Assembly (NCBI GenBank): GCA_009746045.1
Contig: RPFO01001162.1
Span: 251,001-315,000 of the forward strand
DNA length: 64,000 nucleotides
Source: Mesostigma viride
Taxonomy: Eukaryota > Streptophyta > Mesostigmatophyceae > Mesostigmatales > Mesostigmataceae
Direction of reading: 5' to 3'
Numbering within the stretch: position 1 is the first letter of the stretch; each line of letters starts with the position of its first letter. The notes below the pieces were generated by a model that worked only from the letters and a program-made list of their open reading frames with translations, ran no database searches and had not been told where the DNA came from. The translations under genes were made by a program, and so were the position numbers. Below, piece by piece: positions 63,833 to 64,000 of this stretch.

Positions 63833-64000
63833 GTGCATGGCATGTGCATGCATGGCTGCTATGGGATGCATGGGGTGCTTGGTCCAGGGACCCACGTTTG
63901 CCAGCAGAAAAGAGGTGGGCTGTTTATGCACATGCCTTGAGGGTGTTGGTGCCTTGGCCGAAAATGCCACAAGGTTGCCTCATTCCTCTGGTGTGCTGGC

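Noticed and set aside
1..64000. CRISPR arrays, bacterial operons or prophage
   Set aside because: No regularly spaced repeats of CRISPR type, no Shine-Dalgarno-led gene strings; introns and LTR elements indicate a eukaryotic nuclear genome.

Overview
This window looks like nuclear DNA of a green alga, most likely a chlorophyte. The evidence is short GT-AG introns, small exons, TATA/AATAAA-type signals inside LTRs, plant-type LTR retroelements, a plant-style BED-finger hAT transposon, and tyrosine-recombinase-type elements with split direct repeats like those of Volvox and Chlamydomonas (kangaroo, TOC1). Species cannot be named from sequence alone. There are no bacterial operons or ribosome binding sites. 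About 85 percent of the window is transposable elements, many inserted into one another.

Layout. 1-7.1 kb: a minus-strand Ty1/copia element (A) running off the left edge, its reverse transcriptase split by a 1.8 kb PAT-like element (167-1965). 7.1-10.3 kb: a plus-strand broken gene, possibly transposase-derived, with one clear intron and low-complexity tracts. 10.7-13.5 kb: a ~170 bp satellite hosting a second PAT-like element. 15.4-28.7 kb: a tandem copia array made of truncated copy B (holding a 1.3 kb TRIM), intact copy C (19440-27246) and a deletion derivative. 29.9-32.7 kb: a minus-strand coding region split by a second TRIM (30019-32023). 32.8-56 kb: two nested minus-strand Ty3/gypsy elements. 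G2 (40105-52184, target duplication TCGA) lies inside the older, frameshifted G1, and G2 itself carries a hAT insertion (44656-45993). 56-64 kb: mostly host DNA with a hairpin MITE, minisatellites and intron-containing genes. One of these genes, on the minus strand at 61.3-62.3 kb, reads as a proteasome assembly chaperone 3 (PSMG3/PAC3) homologue.

Most notable content. (1) Both gypsy elements encode a C5-cytosine DNA methyltransferase domain between protease and reverse transcriptase, plus a C-terminal PHD finger after integrase. The same polyprotein therefore carries a methylation writer and a chromatin-reader-type fold. In G2 the methyltransferase has all the main motifs in one open frame. 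(2) The copia elements place a protease-like domain between integrase and reverse transcriptase instead of before integrase. Intact copy C joins gag and pol in one frame through a single TGA codon in a leaky context. (3) Two unrelated loci hold non-autonomous elements with split direct repeats. In one, removing the element restores the interrupted reading frame exactly, with no target duplication.

Domain calls rest on motifs read by eye. LTR identity, gene family names and exon models in the host region need alignment or RNA evidence to confirm.
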